This document shows, in pieces, positions 46,212 through 58,238 of a stretch of DNA of 64,000 bases (its first letter is position 1; each line of letters opens with the position of its first letter). The notes beneath the pieces were generated by a model. The model saw nothing but the letters and a program-made list of their open reading frames with translations, made no database searches and was not told where the DNA came from. The translations under genes and the position numbers were made by a program. The DNA is from Patiria pectinifera (taxonomy: Eukaryota > Echinodermata > Asteroidea > Valvatida > Asterinidae): positions 8,690,465 to 8,754,464 of the forward strand of contig CM057149.1 of assembly GCA_029964075.1 (NCBI GenBank). Direction: 5' to 3'.

Positions 46212-47445
46212 TCCCTATTCATAATAAGGGAATAAATGTGTGTTTGGGAGGTATTATAGCACTCTGTTTAAGACCGGTTGGAGTCTGGATGGGTAATTAT
46301 CACCCATACAGACTCCAACCGGTCTTAAACAGAGTGTTTAATACAGACCGAATACACATTTATTCCCATTCATAAAAACCTTTTCTGTCAAAAAAACACA
46401 TCTTTTCCGTCCAAAAATCAAAACAAGTCAAAAACTAGACATTACTAACCATTATGCTCAACAACTTTACTTCATGTTGTATCAAACACCCCTTTGACTA
46501 TACAACGGAATGTCCCTCTACAATTCCTTACCTGATAAGGAGATTGGCGCGCGCGTAGCGCGTACTGCGCGATGTCGCGCAGAACGCGCACCTGGGGCGT
46601 TGCGTTGCGAATTTAGGACTATAAAATACTGACTCACTTGTAGTATTGCGCTTGCATACGTGAGTAAAATGAACGTTCAACCAATTAAACGGTAAAAGGC
46701 ACTGGATTTCATAGCAGTCCAAATGTCATGTGACACTGGAAAAGTGTTAAAGACCAGCCAGCTATGTCTGTATCATCCGTTTAAGACCGGCCACGTGACG
46801 GGCTCTCGACCAATAGGAATGGGTAAACTGTATATAAGGAATGTATGAATGATTATTCATAAATACGAAGACCTTTACCCCTACTGATCGAGAGCTCGTC
46901 ACGTGGCCGGTTTTAAACGGTTGTGCTGGCTGGTCTTGAACACTTTTCCAGTGACACATGAAATTTGGACTCTTATGAAATGTGGTGCCAGTACCGTTTT
47001 ATTGGTTGAACGTAACGTTCACAGTCCTCACGTAGACGTGTGCAATACTACCAGTGAGTAACTTTTGTATAGTTCTAGATTCGCACTACACCGGCACAGC
47101 TGCGTACTGCGCCACTCACGCAGTACGCGCGACGCGCACGCAGATCTCCAATAGCCTTACCATTGCATAGCTAGAGGGGTGTTTTGTTGAACGAAATCAT
47201 GGGAAATGTATGATTTTTGACCTGTTTTGACTTTTGGACCGAACAGTTTTGCTTCATTTTACCGAAAAGGTGTTTATGAATAGGAACAAATGTGTCGGTA
47301 TTAATCACTATGTTTAAGACAGGTTGCAGTCCGGATGCTGATAATTACCCGAGTCGAAAATGATCAGCATCAAGACTCCAACCGGTCTTAAATAGAGTGT
47401 TTGAAACCTGCCAAGCACGCCTTTATTCCCTTATTTATTTATTAA
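46212..47445. mobile_element. Large foldback element, copy 2 (uninterrupted)
   Basis: Same arms and terminal hairpin as 11236-13470, but without the nested 988-bp element: the site reads CTCACGTAGACGTGTGC at 47027. It gives the clean structure, about 620-bp arms around a short centre near 46845. Confidence 0.8.
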
Positions 47446-48745
47446 GTTTTTAAAGTATTCCCCGTGCTATTTTTGAGTTTCACCTCGAAACATCGATTTT
47501 ATTTTCTAACTGCTATTTTCCTGGTTATTTTGAATGAGACATTGAACAGAAAAAATCCACCGACGCTTAGTTATTGATTTTCTTTCTTCACACACAAATA
47601 TACTGGCTGTCAGAAAATAATTATGTTCTCGCCCTTTCAGATAAGCCTTTTTTTAGATGGTTACTGACGTCAACATTTTAAATAATTAAATCAAAACACA
47701 TTAACTGACGATTGGTGTAGAGAAAGAACCTCATATTTTGAAAAGCACGCAGGTTATACAACTTTAAGTTTGTTTTCAACGAATGAAATGCAAAACTGCC
47801 AAATAAATGAAAAGACAGAGCAGACAACCTTTAAATGGCAAAGAGGGATCAAAGAGTTCTCCGAACAAAAATAAAGATTAACAGAACATTGACAAAATCG
47901 TCAAATTTTACAAAATATACAGCATCCATGTCGATAATCTATCACATTCAAATAATAATCACAATAAACTGCATCATAGGACTATGTTTCTATTTACAAT
48001 AACAGCAAAACGCACAACCATTGTTTTAGATTCCAGGCTATAACTGTATGAAAACAAATGGTAGTTGGCCTTTGTTAATAGTGACAGTATTTTGTCCATC
48101 AAGACTTAAAACGAGCTTTCGTTTTTGTGTGAACACTGGTCAGGTTCAATTACTTTGTTGCTTTTGCCTGACATTCAGAGATTATCAAATTGCATGCTAC
48201 AGGGCCAGATTACACGTTATTTCAAATCCGTTGTATCATAAAAATGTCACGGCAAAAGTCTATGTCTTACTGCTGAAGATTCCTTAGCATAATTATGTAC
48301 TGTGATAAACAATTTCGTACTCTCTAAAAAGTAAAAATAGTGAAAACGAAATCTTTAACGAGCCATAATTATAGAAGATAACTTCTTTCGAGTGTGGTTA
48401 ACTCTTTTAGATTAAGTTTGCATCTTGTGGGGGTGAAAAAATAATCGAAGATTTAATTAACTTTCACACGTTTGAAAATGTTATAGGAGACAACTGCGAG
48501 TGGTTTTTCACTGTTTTACATTTTAGAGAGTAGGCGTATTTTAGGGCAATTTGTATTTTCAAATTTTCTAACACTCAATACTGAAATTGTTGTTTTTCAG
48601 TAGTCTTATTTCTTTCTCTCTCTATTTTTTATCGGGGGGGGAGGGGGCAAAGACAGGGGATTCAAACACCTCCGGTCGTGCTACGTGTACCTTGGAGATG
48701 TTTTCTCTCCTCAGGTGCAAATTCGTAACACGTTTGCAATGAGTA
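47446..48745. other. Intergenic and 3' flank of H
   Basis: Partner of 13471-14758, including a G-tract at 48634-48647. No gene recognised; the frame at 48048-48287 has no equivalent intact in the partner. Confidence 0.65.
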
Positions 48746-49777
48746 TTATTTATGTCCCATTTCACGCAATTTCATGCTGCACGTTTTCAGAGAATCATAA
48801 AGGCCACTCCACGGGTACCATTGCATGCCCCTGTCGCCAATATTACGCCCATCGGCGTAATATCTCCGACCATTCAAATTGGACTCCAAACACCTTTGAA
48901 ACCACCAGGCTCCTCTGTACGATTTTGCACAACTTGACGACTCTATGGCATCATTGTCCCGATCCTTTGTCGAGAAGGGAAAACCTCTATGATACCCAAG
49001 AGAGTCACCGGCAGTGCTGCTGGCATCGTATTGGCCAATATTCAGATTGTACTCACCCGGAGATATTTGGAAATTTGAGTACTTTGCCCATGCCATGTTG
49101 TTCTCCCAGTCCTCTAAATCAACTCGTAGCTCCCATGTTCCTTGTGAATCATCAGACGTCAGAGTCACCAAGTTGTCATTGCCCAACCAGAACTCACCGG
49201 ACAGATCGCCAAAGCCAGCCTGGTAATCGGCCCAGTTACGGTAGAAGTCCACGCTGCCATCTTGTCGCCTCTGAAATACGATCCATCCTCCGCCGTCAGT
49301 TTCCATGTCACAGTAGACACGAAGACCGCCGACACCGAATCCCTCCAAGTAGATTGTGTAGATACCGCTTGAACGATAACCGGCATCAAAGAGCATCTTG
49401 CAACTTCTGTAGCGATTCACCGGGTTATCAGTCAGTGAGTAGAGAGGTGTGTCCTCATCCGTATCAAAGTACACACTCCCTTGAGTTACATTGAAGTCTT
49501 CGGGGTGCTCTCGTCTTGTGGCAAGGTTCAACTCGCACATTTTATTGCAGTCGTTAAAGTTAAACGACTTGCAAAGTTCATCCATGCTGCATTCCCGTGC
49601 ACAGATGACGCGAGAACGCAGAGTTTTGGTCGCATATGCTAACCCTTGCAGTGCGCGATTTTCTGCAGCGTACATGAGTTGTTGCCGTGTATGAAATTGA
49701 TGTCCTCTGACTAAAATGACCACCTCCAAAAGTACCATTACATTACAAACTTTGAGACCGGCGTACAGTTTTTCCAT
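48746..49777 (-). CDS. Secreted PAN-FReD lectin, copy H (mosaic of E and C types)
   Basis: 343 residues from the Met at 49777 (MEKLYAGLKVCNVMVLLEVV). Residues 1 to about 105 follow E (ICARECS, ALQGLAYATKTLRSR). From about TDNPVNRYRSCKMLFDAGYR it follows C (LFDAG, YLEGFG, NWADYQ). The middle (TLTSDDSQGTWELRVDLEDW) is like B/G, and the binding face is again C (GAWWFQRCLESNLNG, RRYYADGRN). So type-1 control is joined to the binding domain otherwise found with type-2 control. Calcium site KDRDND. NVTQG and FDTDED differ from the common NATQG and FDADED. All framework cysteines are kept. Likely functional, secreted. Confidence 0.93.
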   Translation of the reverse strand: MEKLYAGLKVCNVMVLLEVVILVRGHQFHTRQQLMYAAENRALQGLAYATKTLRSRVICARECSMDELCKSFNFNDCNKMCELNLATRREHPEDFNVTQGSVYFDTDEDTPLYSLTDNPVNRYRSCKMLFDAGYRSSGIYTIYLEGFGVGGLRVYCDMETDGGGWIVFQRRQDGSVDFYRNWADYQAGFGDLSGEFWLGNDNLVTLTSDDSQGTWELRVDLEDWENNMAWAKYSNFQISPGEYNLNIGQYDASSTAGDSLGYHRGFPFSTKDRDNDAIESSSCAKSYRGAWWFQRCLESNLNGRRYYADGRNIGDRGMQWYPWSGLYDSLKTCSMKLREMGHK

Positions 49778-50064
49778 TGTAGAAGAATCTGATCAAGCGT
49801 GAGGTTATTGAAATGTTCACAATGATTAACTTCAGATTCGATTTAGAGCGTCACGCAGATAAAGATACATGTTGATAAAAATACAGCCGGATATGAATTA
49901 TGAATCGCTTTCAAGATCAAAACGAATCCTCGAAATTACTGCATTGTCTTAATCTGTTAATCTTATGAGTTCGATGATAGGTTTCAACCCAGAACACGCA
50001 GTCAACCCTGTCTCGTACAATCAGCTTAGATCTGCTAACGTCGATCAGACCATCGCTTACACTG

Positions 50065-50220
50065 CAGATATCAACGCGTTACCACAGCGCGCCGTCTGGA
50101 ATGAAACTGGCGACGTAGCGCTCCTGCTTTCCAGCAAGGATACAATTCTACGGAGATGAGAGGCAGTGATTGGTCAGTAAAATGAATATTAATAAACAGC
50201 TCGCACTGGATTGTTTATTA
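50065..50220 (-). promoter_or_regulatory. Type-1 lectin promoter, gene H
   Basis: Near-identical to the E promoter, including the GCGCTCCTGCTTTCCAGC variant, about 290 bp above the ATG. The similarity to E ends near 50390, where a G/C-rich insertion begins. Confidence 0.65.
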
Positions 50221-50399
50221 TCACTTACCAATGTCATGTGGACCATTAATGAAATCATAGAGAAATACACGCGTAGCTCCGCCCATGATGACGTCAAGAT
50301 GGGATTGGCCAATGAACCTATTTCCAAGGGACGAAGCTGACTCTCACTTGGATAATACGTACGGCCAAGATTCCAGCACGCTCAAAAGTAACAATCCCC

Positions 50400-51240
50400 C
50401 CATACGCGTAGCCAGCGGGGGGTAAGTGGGGTATTTACCCCCTCCCATATATTTTGTAAAGACTGCTTTTTCAATTCAACTGCCCTTTTTTGTCAACGGG
50501 CTTACCCCCCCCCAATAATTTGTAAAGAGTGCCTTTTTTACGAAGTGCCCTTTTTATCTGAACAAGTGCCCTTTTAAAAAAAGAAATGGGGCCCTTTTTG
50601 TGTCATCTGCCGTTTTGGGTGCCTTTTTCAGAATTTTGCACATGTATCGCCCTGAAAAGCACCATAAATTGGCCCTTTGTGTGCATAATTGTCGGTTTTG
50701 AACAGCGCCCCCATCGACAGATGATACCCCCCCCCCCACCCCGCGTGTTGATTTTACGGAGGCCAAGTGCCCGGAGAGAAAAACATGCCTACATTTCACC
50801 ACGGATGTGCAAGTGCCCTTTTCAAAAAAATGTAATACCCCCCCCCCCCAATAAAATGACCGTGCTACGATTATGTACTTTGTCTTCTTTACATTTATCT
50901 ACCGATTTGGTGGAGGCGTTAATTTTATCATTTTGAGAGGGGTAGTTGTGTTGTTAAGGGGTAGTTTTTCATCTCGAGAAGGTGCACAATCTTGTAAATG
51001 CGAGAGAGGTACTTGTGTTTTTGAGGGGCAGTTTTGCAGTACAAGAGAGGAAACAATTTTATTTGTGGTGCAATCACAATGCTTTTATACCTGTGCGTTT
51101 GATGGGCAGTTTTGTTTTCATCTGGAAAGGGCACATTTATAACAGCGAGAGCGGCATTTTTAATAGCCTGGGCAAATAGGGGTGGGGTATTTTTCCCCTG
51201 CCCCCTGCCCCCCCCCCACCACCGGTTCCGCCGCCCTCAC
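50400..51240. repeat. Low-complexity C/G-rich repeat region
   Basis: Runs of C (50506, 50729, 50838, 51210) alternate with repeats of 'gtgcccttttt' and 'aatttgtaaag'. A GCGTAGCC motif at 50406 is like the end of a MITE, but I see no matching other end. The many short frames here come from this composition. Confidence 0.55.
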
Positions 51241-51974
51241 ACTTGTAAACGACGCAATATTGATAGATGAAACGTAATTTCTGTTCATTCGGAAATTGGT
51301 TCATTTTGCAAACAGGGTGAAACAGGCTTAATGGTTTCATTTCTTTGTGTAACTTATATATGTGAATTATAATATTGAGATGCTCGTAACAATTTTACAA
51401 AGGCCTTACCGAGGATAGTTTGCTTAAGAAATCAATGAACCAAAATAATTGCTATTTCATAATTTTGGCACTTTGATTTACCTATTGAAGGGGTCAAGAA
51501 GCGCGCCACTAGGGTTGAACTTGACAGGTTCTATTGCCATTTATTTTGGAAATACTTAGAGACGGCCAATGTATACGGTTTGCCTGTACTGAAATATTAA
51601 CAGGTTATTCTCAGAACCACACATTGTAAAAACAAATACTCAGGCACACTTGTACCACAGATTCCATACATATCAAACATCAGAAAGTTGAAATACATCT
51701 GTGGGTACTGCTTCAGTCTTTCTAAGGCAAAATGCGTTGCCACTTTTGTATTGCTTTTTCAATTTGTGGCAATTTGCCACTGGCTACGTTGTTCTGTCTG
51801 TTTGTACTGTTTCGCGCTGCATATTTTTTGTGTGCTTGTATTCTAATGTCGACCTTATCCGCTCCGTTCACAAGTACCACCTCACCGGAAAAAGAGAGTA
51901 CAGTTGGGGCATAATGAAAAGTTGATATACCCAACGAAGATCATTCAAAACATTTGTGATATTACAGTATATCA

Positions 51975-52345
51975 CACAATATAGCACATGCATTTTCAAC
52001 CCGCGGAAGGCTGTCTAAATGCACAGGTATCCCATAGAGCAAGCTGTTACAATAATCCAGTTGGATGGAATATGCACGGACAAGTGTTTCTGTACCAGCA
52101 CGTGTTAAATTCTCCCTAATAGATCTTATTTTGTGAAGATAATAACAATCTACATTGCACGTTCATTACCACATGATCTTTCATTAACATCAAACCACGC
52201 TCCCAAGTTCCGGGCAAGAGTCACAGGGCTAACGACTGATCCCCCAACCTGTATCCTATTTATGTTAACTCTTGCCAATTGCTGACATTGTACCAATAAT
52301 GCCCTTTCAGTATTGTGGAACTCACAATGCTCTGACTGAAATGTA
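51975..52345 (-). pseudogene. LINE reverse transcriptase relic
   Basis: On the minus strand the sequence reads VTLARNLGAWFD, then after a frame change KIRSIRENLTRAGTETLVRA and then QLDYCNSLLYGIP. These are the late palm and thumb motifs of non-LTR retrotransposon reverse transcriptases of the CR1/L2/Jockey group, in the right order and spacing. At least one frameshift and a stop (TAG) interrupt it. No endonuclease or 3' end is recognisable. Confidence 0.8.
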
Positions 52346-52549
52346 GGGACAAAAGGTTATGAAATGTAAGGTATGACTGTAAATGGTTTTCTCAAGAATC
52401 TTCGGAACTGTAAATTGCTGACTGGACGATAGTTTTGGACTTTATTCTTTACAGTTTTGTTAATGTATCAGAAATTGGTTTTATCTTTACATGCGCCTCC
52501 CCGCCATTCTTGGAAGTCAGCTGTACTTTCATATAATGATCGCCATTCG

Positions 52550-53832
52550 GTATTGATGCATTTCCATGACAATATCGGCAGACCAGATGAGCCCCCTTTA
52601 GTTTCATAATTTAGGGGTTTGCATTTCGACAAAGGATATAATTTTCATTTTCAGCCAGGTTTTTGTCATCTTTGTTATTTCACTGAGATTTAAAACCAAT
52701 TAACATTTACCGAGGAAGGTGAAGCAGGCAATTAGTGGTTTTGATCTATTGTGTGTATTCGCAGAGCTACTGCATAATAAATGATAGCGGCTCGTTTTGT
52801 AACGCAGATGCCGTACATTGTCATAAAGGCAGCACCGGCGAAGCGAATAGGAGATGAACAACGTGGCATTGTTCGTCACTGTGGTTCAAGCTTGTGACAT
52901 CCCGTAAAACATGCTACTGTGCAATTTCATAAGGATGAACAATCTTTAAAGAAACTAAACAATTACCGACGAAAATTCATTTATTTCCAGCTTAAAATAA
53001 GTGCCAGTGCACAATAAGCTCTGGCGAAAAATGCGACACCGATGGCACATACAGAACACCATTCTTTCGGTGAATATTTAGCTCCTCCTGGTGTATCGAA
53101 ACCGTTCGAAACCACTACAAAAAATACCATGTCACTACAGCATTACTGCACAAAACTTGCCTCCGTTTACAAAATGCTAATAAACTCTACGAATTGTCAC
53201 AAATATTTGTAGAGTGAATTTACTGACGACGATATCTGCTTTATTTTTGGTCAAATTGTTCGGCCAATGTTTAGTACATTTTCCGGGGAACAGAAAATGG
53301 ACGCGCATGTGCATTAATCGAAACGAAGTGCATTTTCTCGATAACTTTGGTTAAGAGTGCATTTATTGACGACGGCATGGCATTTGCTCAATGTTGGTAG
53401 AATATTTGGGTCAATTTACGGGGACAGACTAGCCTTTAGAAGAGGCGCGTGTTGCTTTGACCCGGACGCGTTGTTCCCCGGATGCTGGTGGCACGAAAAC
53501 AGACCAGTGCGAGCGGCGAAGCAACGGGTGCCTGTACCATCTCGTGAAGAACGATTATGTACTTCTTTACATTTATCTACCGATTTGGTGTAGGCATTAA
53601 TTTGTCATGCATAATGCATTGCATGTTGTGAATATGGACCAAAGTAGCATCCTGTTTAGACGAAGTGACGTCACAAGCACTCGCAAGAAATCGGAGCAAA
53701 GCAAGATGGCGACTTCCGCGACGAGCGGTGTTTTTATCGGCAGCACACATCGTCAATGGATCATGATCATTCAGCTAGTTCGATGTTTATTGATCACGCC
53801 ATGTAATCGAATGTGTATTGGAAGGTAAAGAT
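52550..53832. repeat. Tandem segmental duplication, copy 1
   Basis: Aligns with 54585-56245. Shared stretches include GACAAAGGATATAATTTTCA, GCAGCACCGGCGAAGCGAAT and GATGCTGGTGGCACGAAAAC. The copies differ by an insertion of about 380 bp at 55000-55400 in copy 2. Its first part is also related to the upstream of D and E. Confidence 0.8.
53640..53832 (+). other. Possible promoter and first exon
   Basis: GTGACGTCAC (CRE-like) at about 53665, then GCAAGATGGCGACTTCCGCG with a YY1-like AAGATGGCG start at 53706. The frame begins MATSATSGVFIGSTHRQW and runs to GGAAG|GTAAAG at 53824/53825, a good splice donor. The stretch is richer in CpG than its surroundings. No domain is recognised in these 40 codons and I did not find the next exon. 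It may be a pseudogenised or captured promoter. Confidence 0.35.
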
Positions 53833-54176
53833 TATCTCGTAAACCTAGTGTCCAAGGGTTTCGGAAAAAGCTGGGGTTTTTTTCTTCAAACCGGCCGTCA
53901 CACCGAATTTGACATTAGCTTCAAATACCCCGTTCTAGACCCATGACATGGAGACTCTCCAGTACTGAAATCACCGACTTAGTCAGCTAAAATTCAGTTT
54001 TAGGGCCGATATTTTCAGCTTACATTTTAATTACAAGTGAACACTCACCAACGACAGGAGATTTCGTTTAACAGTCAAACAAATTCTCAAAATGACAATA
54101 CAATCAAGCTGAACTAGATAAAAAAAAATAACTATTTTCGGTGCAACTCCGGGTGTTATCATAGATAACGTGTTAA

Positions 54177-54330
54177 TCAAACCATGCTCCCAAGTTCCGG
54201 GCGAGAGCTATAAGGCTAACGACTGATCCCTCAACCTGTATGCTATCTTAACCTTTGCCAATTGCTGACGAGTACCAATAATGCCGTTTCACGTAGTGTG
54301 GAACTTACAATGCGCTGACCGAAATGTAGG
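54177..54330 (-). pseudogene. Second LINE fragment
   Basis: Repeats the part of the LINE relic that encodes LARNLGAWFD, in the same orientation, with its own substitutions. It marks the duplication of 52.2-53.8 kb, with the DYCNSLL part lost. Confidence 0.65.
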
Positions 54331-54584
54331 GGGAAAAGATTATGAACTGTAAGGAGGGATTTTACATGGTCACAAAAAGGGGTTGTTTTTTTTCAAGAAT
54401 CTTCGGAATCTTCAAAACCGTAAATTGCTGACTGGACGATAGTTTTGGACTTTATTCTTTACAGTTTTGTTAATGTGTCAGAAATTGGTTTTATCTTTAC
54501 ATGCGTCTCCCCGCCATTCTGGGAAGTCAGCTGTACTTCCATATAATGATCGCCATTCGGTATTGATGCATTTCCATGACAACA

Positions 54585-56245
54585 ATATCGGCAGACCAGA
54601 TGAGCTACCTTTAGTTTCATAATTTAGAGGTTTGCATTTCGACAAAGGATATAATTTTCATTTCAGCCAGGAATTTATCATCTTTTTTATTTCACTGATA
54701 TTTAAAACCAATTAACATTTACCGAGGAAGGTGAAGCAGGCAATTAGTGGTTTTGATCTATTGTGTGTATTCGCAGAGCTACTGCATAATAAATGATAGC
54801 GGCTCGTTTTGTAACGCAGATGCCGTACATTGTCATAAAGGCAGCACCGGCGAAGCGAATAGGAGATGAACAACGTGGCATTGTTCGTTACTGTGGTTCA
54901 AGCTTGTGACATCCCGTAAAACATGCTACTGTGCAATTTCATAAGGATGAACAATCTTTAAAGAAACTAAACAATTACCAACGAAAATTCATTTAATATC
55001 CTGCTTCACACGACGCCGTGTTCGGGAAATTTAGGCCTATCGCCGCTATAACCACTGTAACCAAACCGCTACTAAATGTCAAAACAGTCCTACATTTGAT
55101 CCTGTTGAATTAAACAAAAATATCAGATCATGTAAACTAGGCATGGACAATTTTATGTAGCATATTCCATCAGCTCTGTACAAGAGGGTGGATTTTGCAA
55201 TTGTTTAAAACTGTAAAACATTTGATCCTGCACACCAATAGAATTAAACCAAAATTTCAGATCATGTAAACGAGGCACGGACAATTTTATGGAGCAAATT
55301 TCATCAGCTTTGTACAAGAGGATGGGTTTTGCAATTGTTTAAAACCGCAAAACAGTCTTTTTGATCAGAAACTAGATATTTATATTCAAAAGAGGGATAC
55401 ATTAAAATAAGTGCCAGTGCACAATAAGCTCTGGCGAAAAATGCGACACCGATGGCACATACAGAACACCATTATTTCGGTAAATATTCAGCTCCTCCTG
55501 GTGGATCGATACCGTCAAACCACTACAAAGAATACCACGTGACTTCAACATTACTGCACAACACCTGCCTATGTTTACAAAATGTTAATAAATTCTACAC
55601 ATTGTCACAAATATTTTGTAGCGTTAATTTATTGACGACGGCATTTGCTTTATTTTTGGTCATATTGTTCGGTCAATTTTTATTACATTTTCCGGGGACA
55701 GACATTTGCAAAATGGACGCGCATGTGCATAGATCGAAACGGAGTGATTTTCTCCATAACTTTTGTTAAGAGTGCATTTATTGACGACGGCATGGCATTT
55801 GCTCAATGTTTGGTAGAATATTCGGGTCAATTTACGGGGACAGACTAGCCTTTAGAAGAGGCGTGTGTTGCTTTGACCTGGACGCGTGGTTCCCCGGATG
55901 CTGGTGGCACGAAAACAGACCAGTGCGAGCGGCGAAGCCACGAGTGCCTGTACCATCTCGTGAAGAACGATTATGTACTTCTTTACATTTATCTACCGAT
56001 TTGGTGGAGGCATTAATTTGTCATGCATAATGCATTACATTTTGTGAATATGGACCAATGTAGCATCCTGTTTAGACAAAGTGACGTCACAAGTACTCGC
56101 AAGAAATCGGAGCAAAGCAAGATGGCGACTTCCGCGACGAGCGGTGTTTTTATCGGCAGCACACATCGTTAATGGATCATGATCATTCAGCTAGTTCGAT
56201 GTTTATTGATCACGCCATGCAATCGAATGTGTATTGGAAGGTAAA
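54585..56245. repeat. Tandem segmental duplication, copy 2
   Basis: Copy of 52550-53832 with an added stretch at about 55000-55400 that contains two tandem copies of a 'cagctttgtacaagagg' sequence related to the foldback at 66-610. Confidence 0.75.
56060..56245 (+). pseudogene. Duplicate of the possible first exon, with a stop
   Basis: Same CRE-like and AAGATGGCG start (ATG at 56122) and the same GGAAG|GTAAAA donor at 56240. The CAA codon of copy 1 is TAA here (56170-56172), so the frame stops after 16 codons. Confidence 0.35.
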
Positions 56246-57719
56246 AATCATCTCGTAAACCTAGTGTCCAACGGTTTCGGTGAAAAGCAGGTTTTTTTTT
56301 TTCATACCGGCCGTCACAACCGAATTTGACATTAGCTTCAAATACCCCGTTCTAGACTCATGACATGGAGACTCTCCAGTACTGAAATTACCGACTTAGT
56401 CAGCTAAAATTCAGTTTTAGGGCCGATATTTTCAGCTTACATTTTAATTACAAGTGAACGACAGGAGATTTCGTTTAACAGTCAAACAAATTCTCAAAAT
56501 GACAATACAATCAAGCTGAACTAGATAAAAAAAGAGCTATTTTCGGTGCAACTTTCGGTATGTACACCATACATAGATTTTTTTTCTTAATTTAAATCAT
56601 CCGTCCAAATATTTTCAAATCGCCCCTTGATAGTAGTTGATTAACCACGGATAAATTTACAATCATGACGTCATCAGACCGGAGGTAACTGTAGGGGGAA
56701 TTTCAAAACGATCATTTATAAAGTTAATTCTATCATTCGGCCCAATCTTATTACTATTATGATGTCCATTACAACATTGACATTTTGAATCCCTGGTGAT
56801 GTGACATCATCAACCTGAGGATAGGTGGTATTTTTACGTCATAATGAACATATTATATCCTCTCCAAACTAAATCAGTATTTACTTCTACCTGACTGATG
56901 ACGTCATCGAACCAGAAACAACCTTTTACGTGTACACACAATGTTAATTGATGTGAATGATACCTTACAGGATGAATGTTTTTCTAAAACAAATTCACTG
57001 TGTGTAACATATTATCTTGATCCTTTGTTCCGTCATAAAGATATTCATAACTCTATTGGGCAGTGTCGAATGAAGTACATGTATGCCCGACCACCCTGCG
57101 TTTGTATCTCAACAAACGCGAACTTGTAGTTTGCAATTGTTTTTTCCAAAGAATGTGTAGTAAACATGGCAAAAATGCAAGTTATAGTGATCACGATCAG
57201 TGACTATAATCCCTTAGAGTAATTCAGAGTCTCAGACTCCATTTCTTCATACAAAGTTTACTGTACAAACTTCACCATTTTGAGTTTTCCCTTAAGTCAA
57301 CATACTTTACCCGCGCTTGGAATAGAGTCTGAAAGTAAAAGGTCACACAGCTTCCGGAACCCTCGCGCGGTCTATCAATGGGTTGCCCTTTTCTTGCTAT
57401 ATTTTTTTTGGACCTCCACAGAATTGTTTCATATTTTTATCCGATGTGAGAGTACACTGAGATGCACTAGTCTACGTGTACTTGTAGAAGTCGACCTAAC
57501 TAACTAACTAACTCGAGACGCCATTTCATTTCCAAACAGGACTAAATGTCGGATTGGTAGTACTCAATTCGAATGCAGTGTTTTGTAATACAATAACGGC
57601 CTGACATGCATCTTTGAAACCTAGACTACGGGTGAATGACCGAAGACTCAATATCGAAACCGCCCGCTGATTGGTTAAAATCCAGGGGTCAAAGAGGTTG
57701 GATGTCTTGCATTGTACAT

Positions 57720-58215
57720 CTTGTACATGTGTGTTGCCATCTACAGATTGGATGTGCGCTGTTCCCCTAATAAATGGATGCAATTGTTCAAGGTAACGTA
57801 TACACTGTGTGCCGCCCTCTGTAGGTTGGATGTGCGCTGCTCCCTTAAATGGACAGGATGATCCTCGGAATACGGTATACACTGTTTGCTGCCCTCTATA
57901 GATTTGATGTCTCCCCTGAATGGATGGAATTGTTCTCGATAATGTGTGTATTGTGTTCCGCCCTCTATAGATTGGATGTGCGCTGTTCCCCTAATAAATG
58001 GATGTATTGTTCAAGGTAACGTGTACACTGAATGCCGCCCTCTATAGATTGGATGTGCGCTGCTCCCTTGAATGGACGTACAGGATGGTCCTCGGAATAC
58101 GGTATACATTGTTTGCTGCCCTCTATAGATTGGATGTCTCCCTTGAATGGATGGAATTGTTCTCGATAATGTGTGTATTGTGTTCCGCCCTCTATAGATT
58201 GGATGTGCGCTGTTC
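57720..58215 (-). repeat. 76-bp minisatellite, about 7 units
   Basis: CCGCCCTCTATAGATTGGAT-type motifs at about 57737, 57812, 57889, 57958, 58036, 58119 and 58190. Expanded relative to the 36.7-kb copy by duplication of a block of three units. Confidence 0.85.
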
Positions 58216-58238
58216 CTCTCGTCATCATGCAATCAAAG

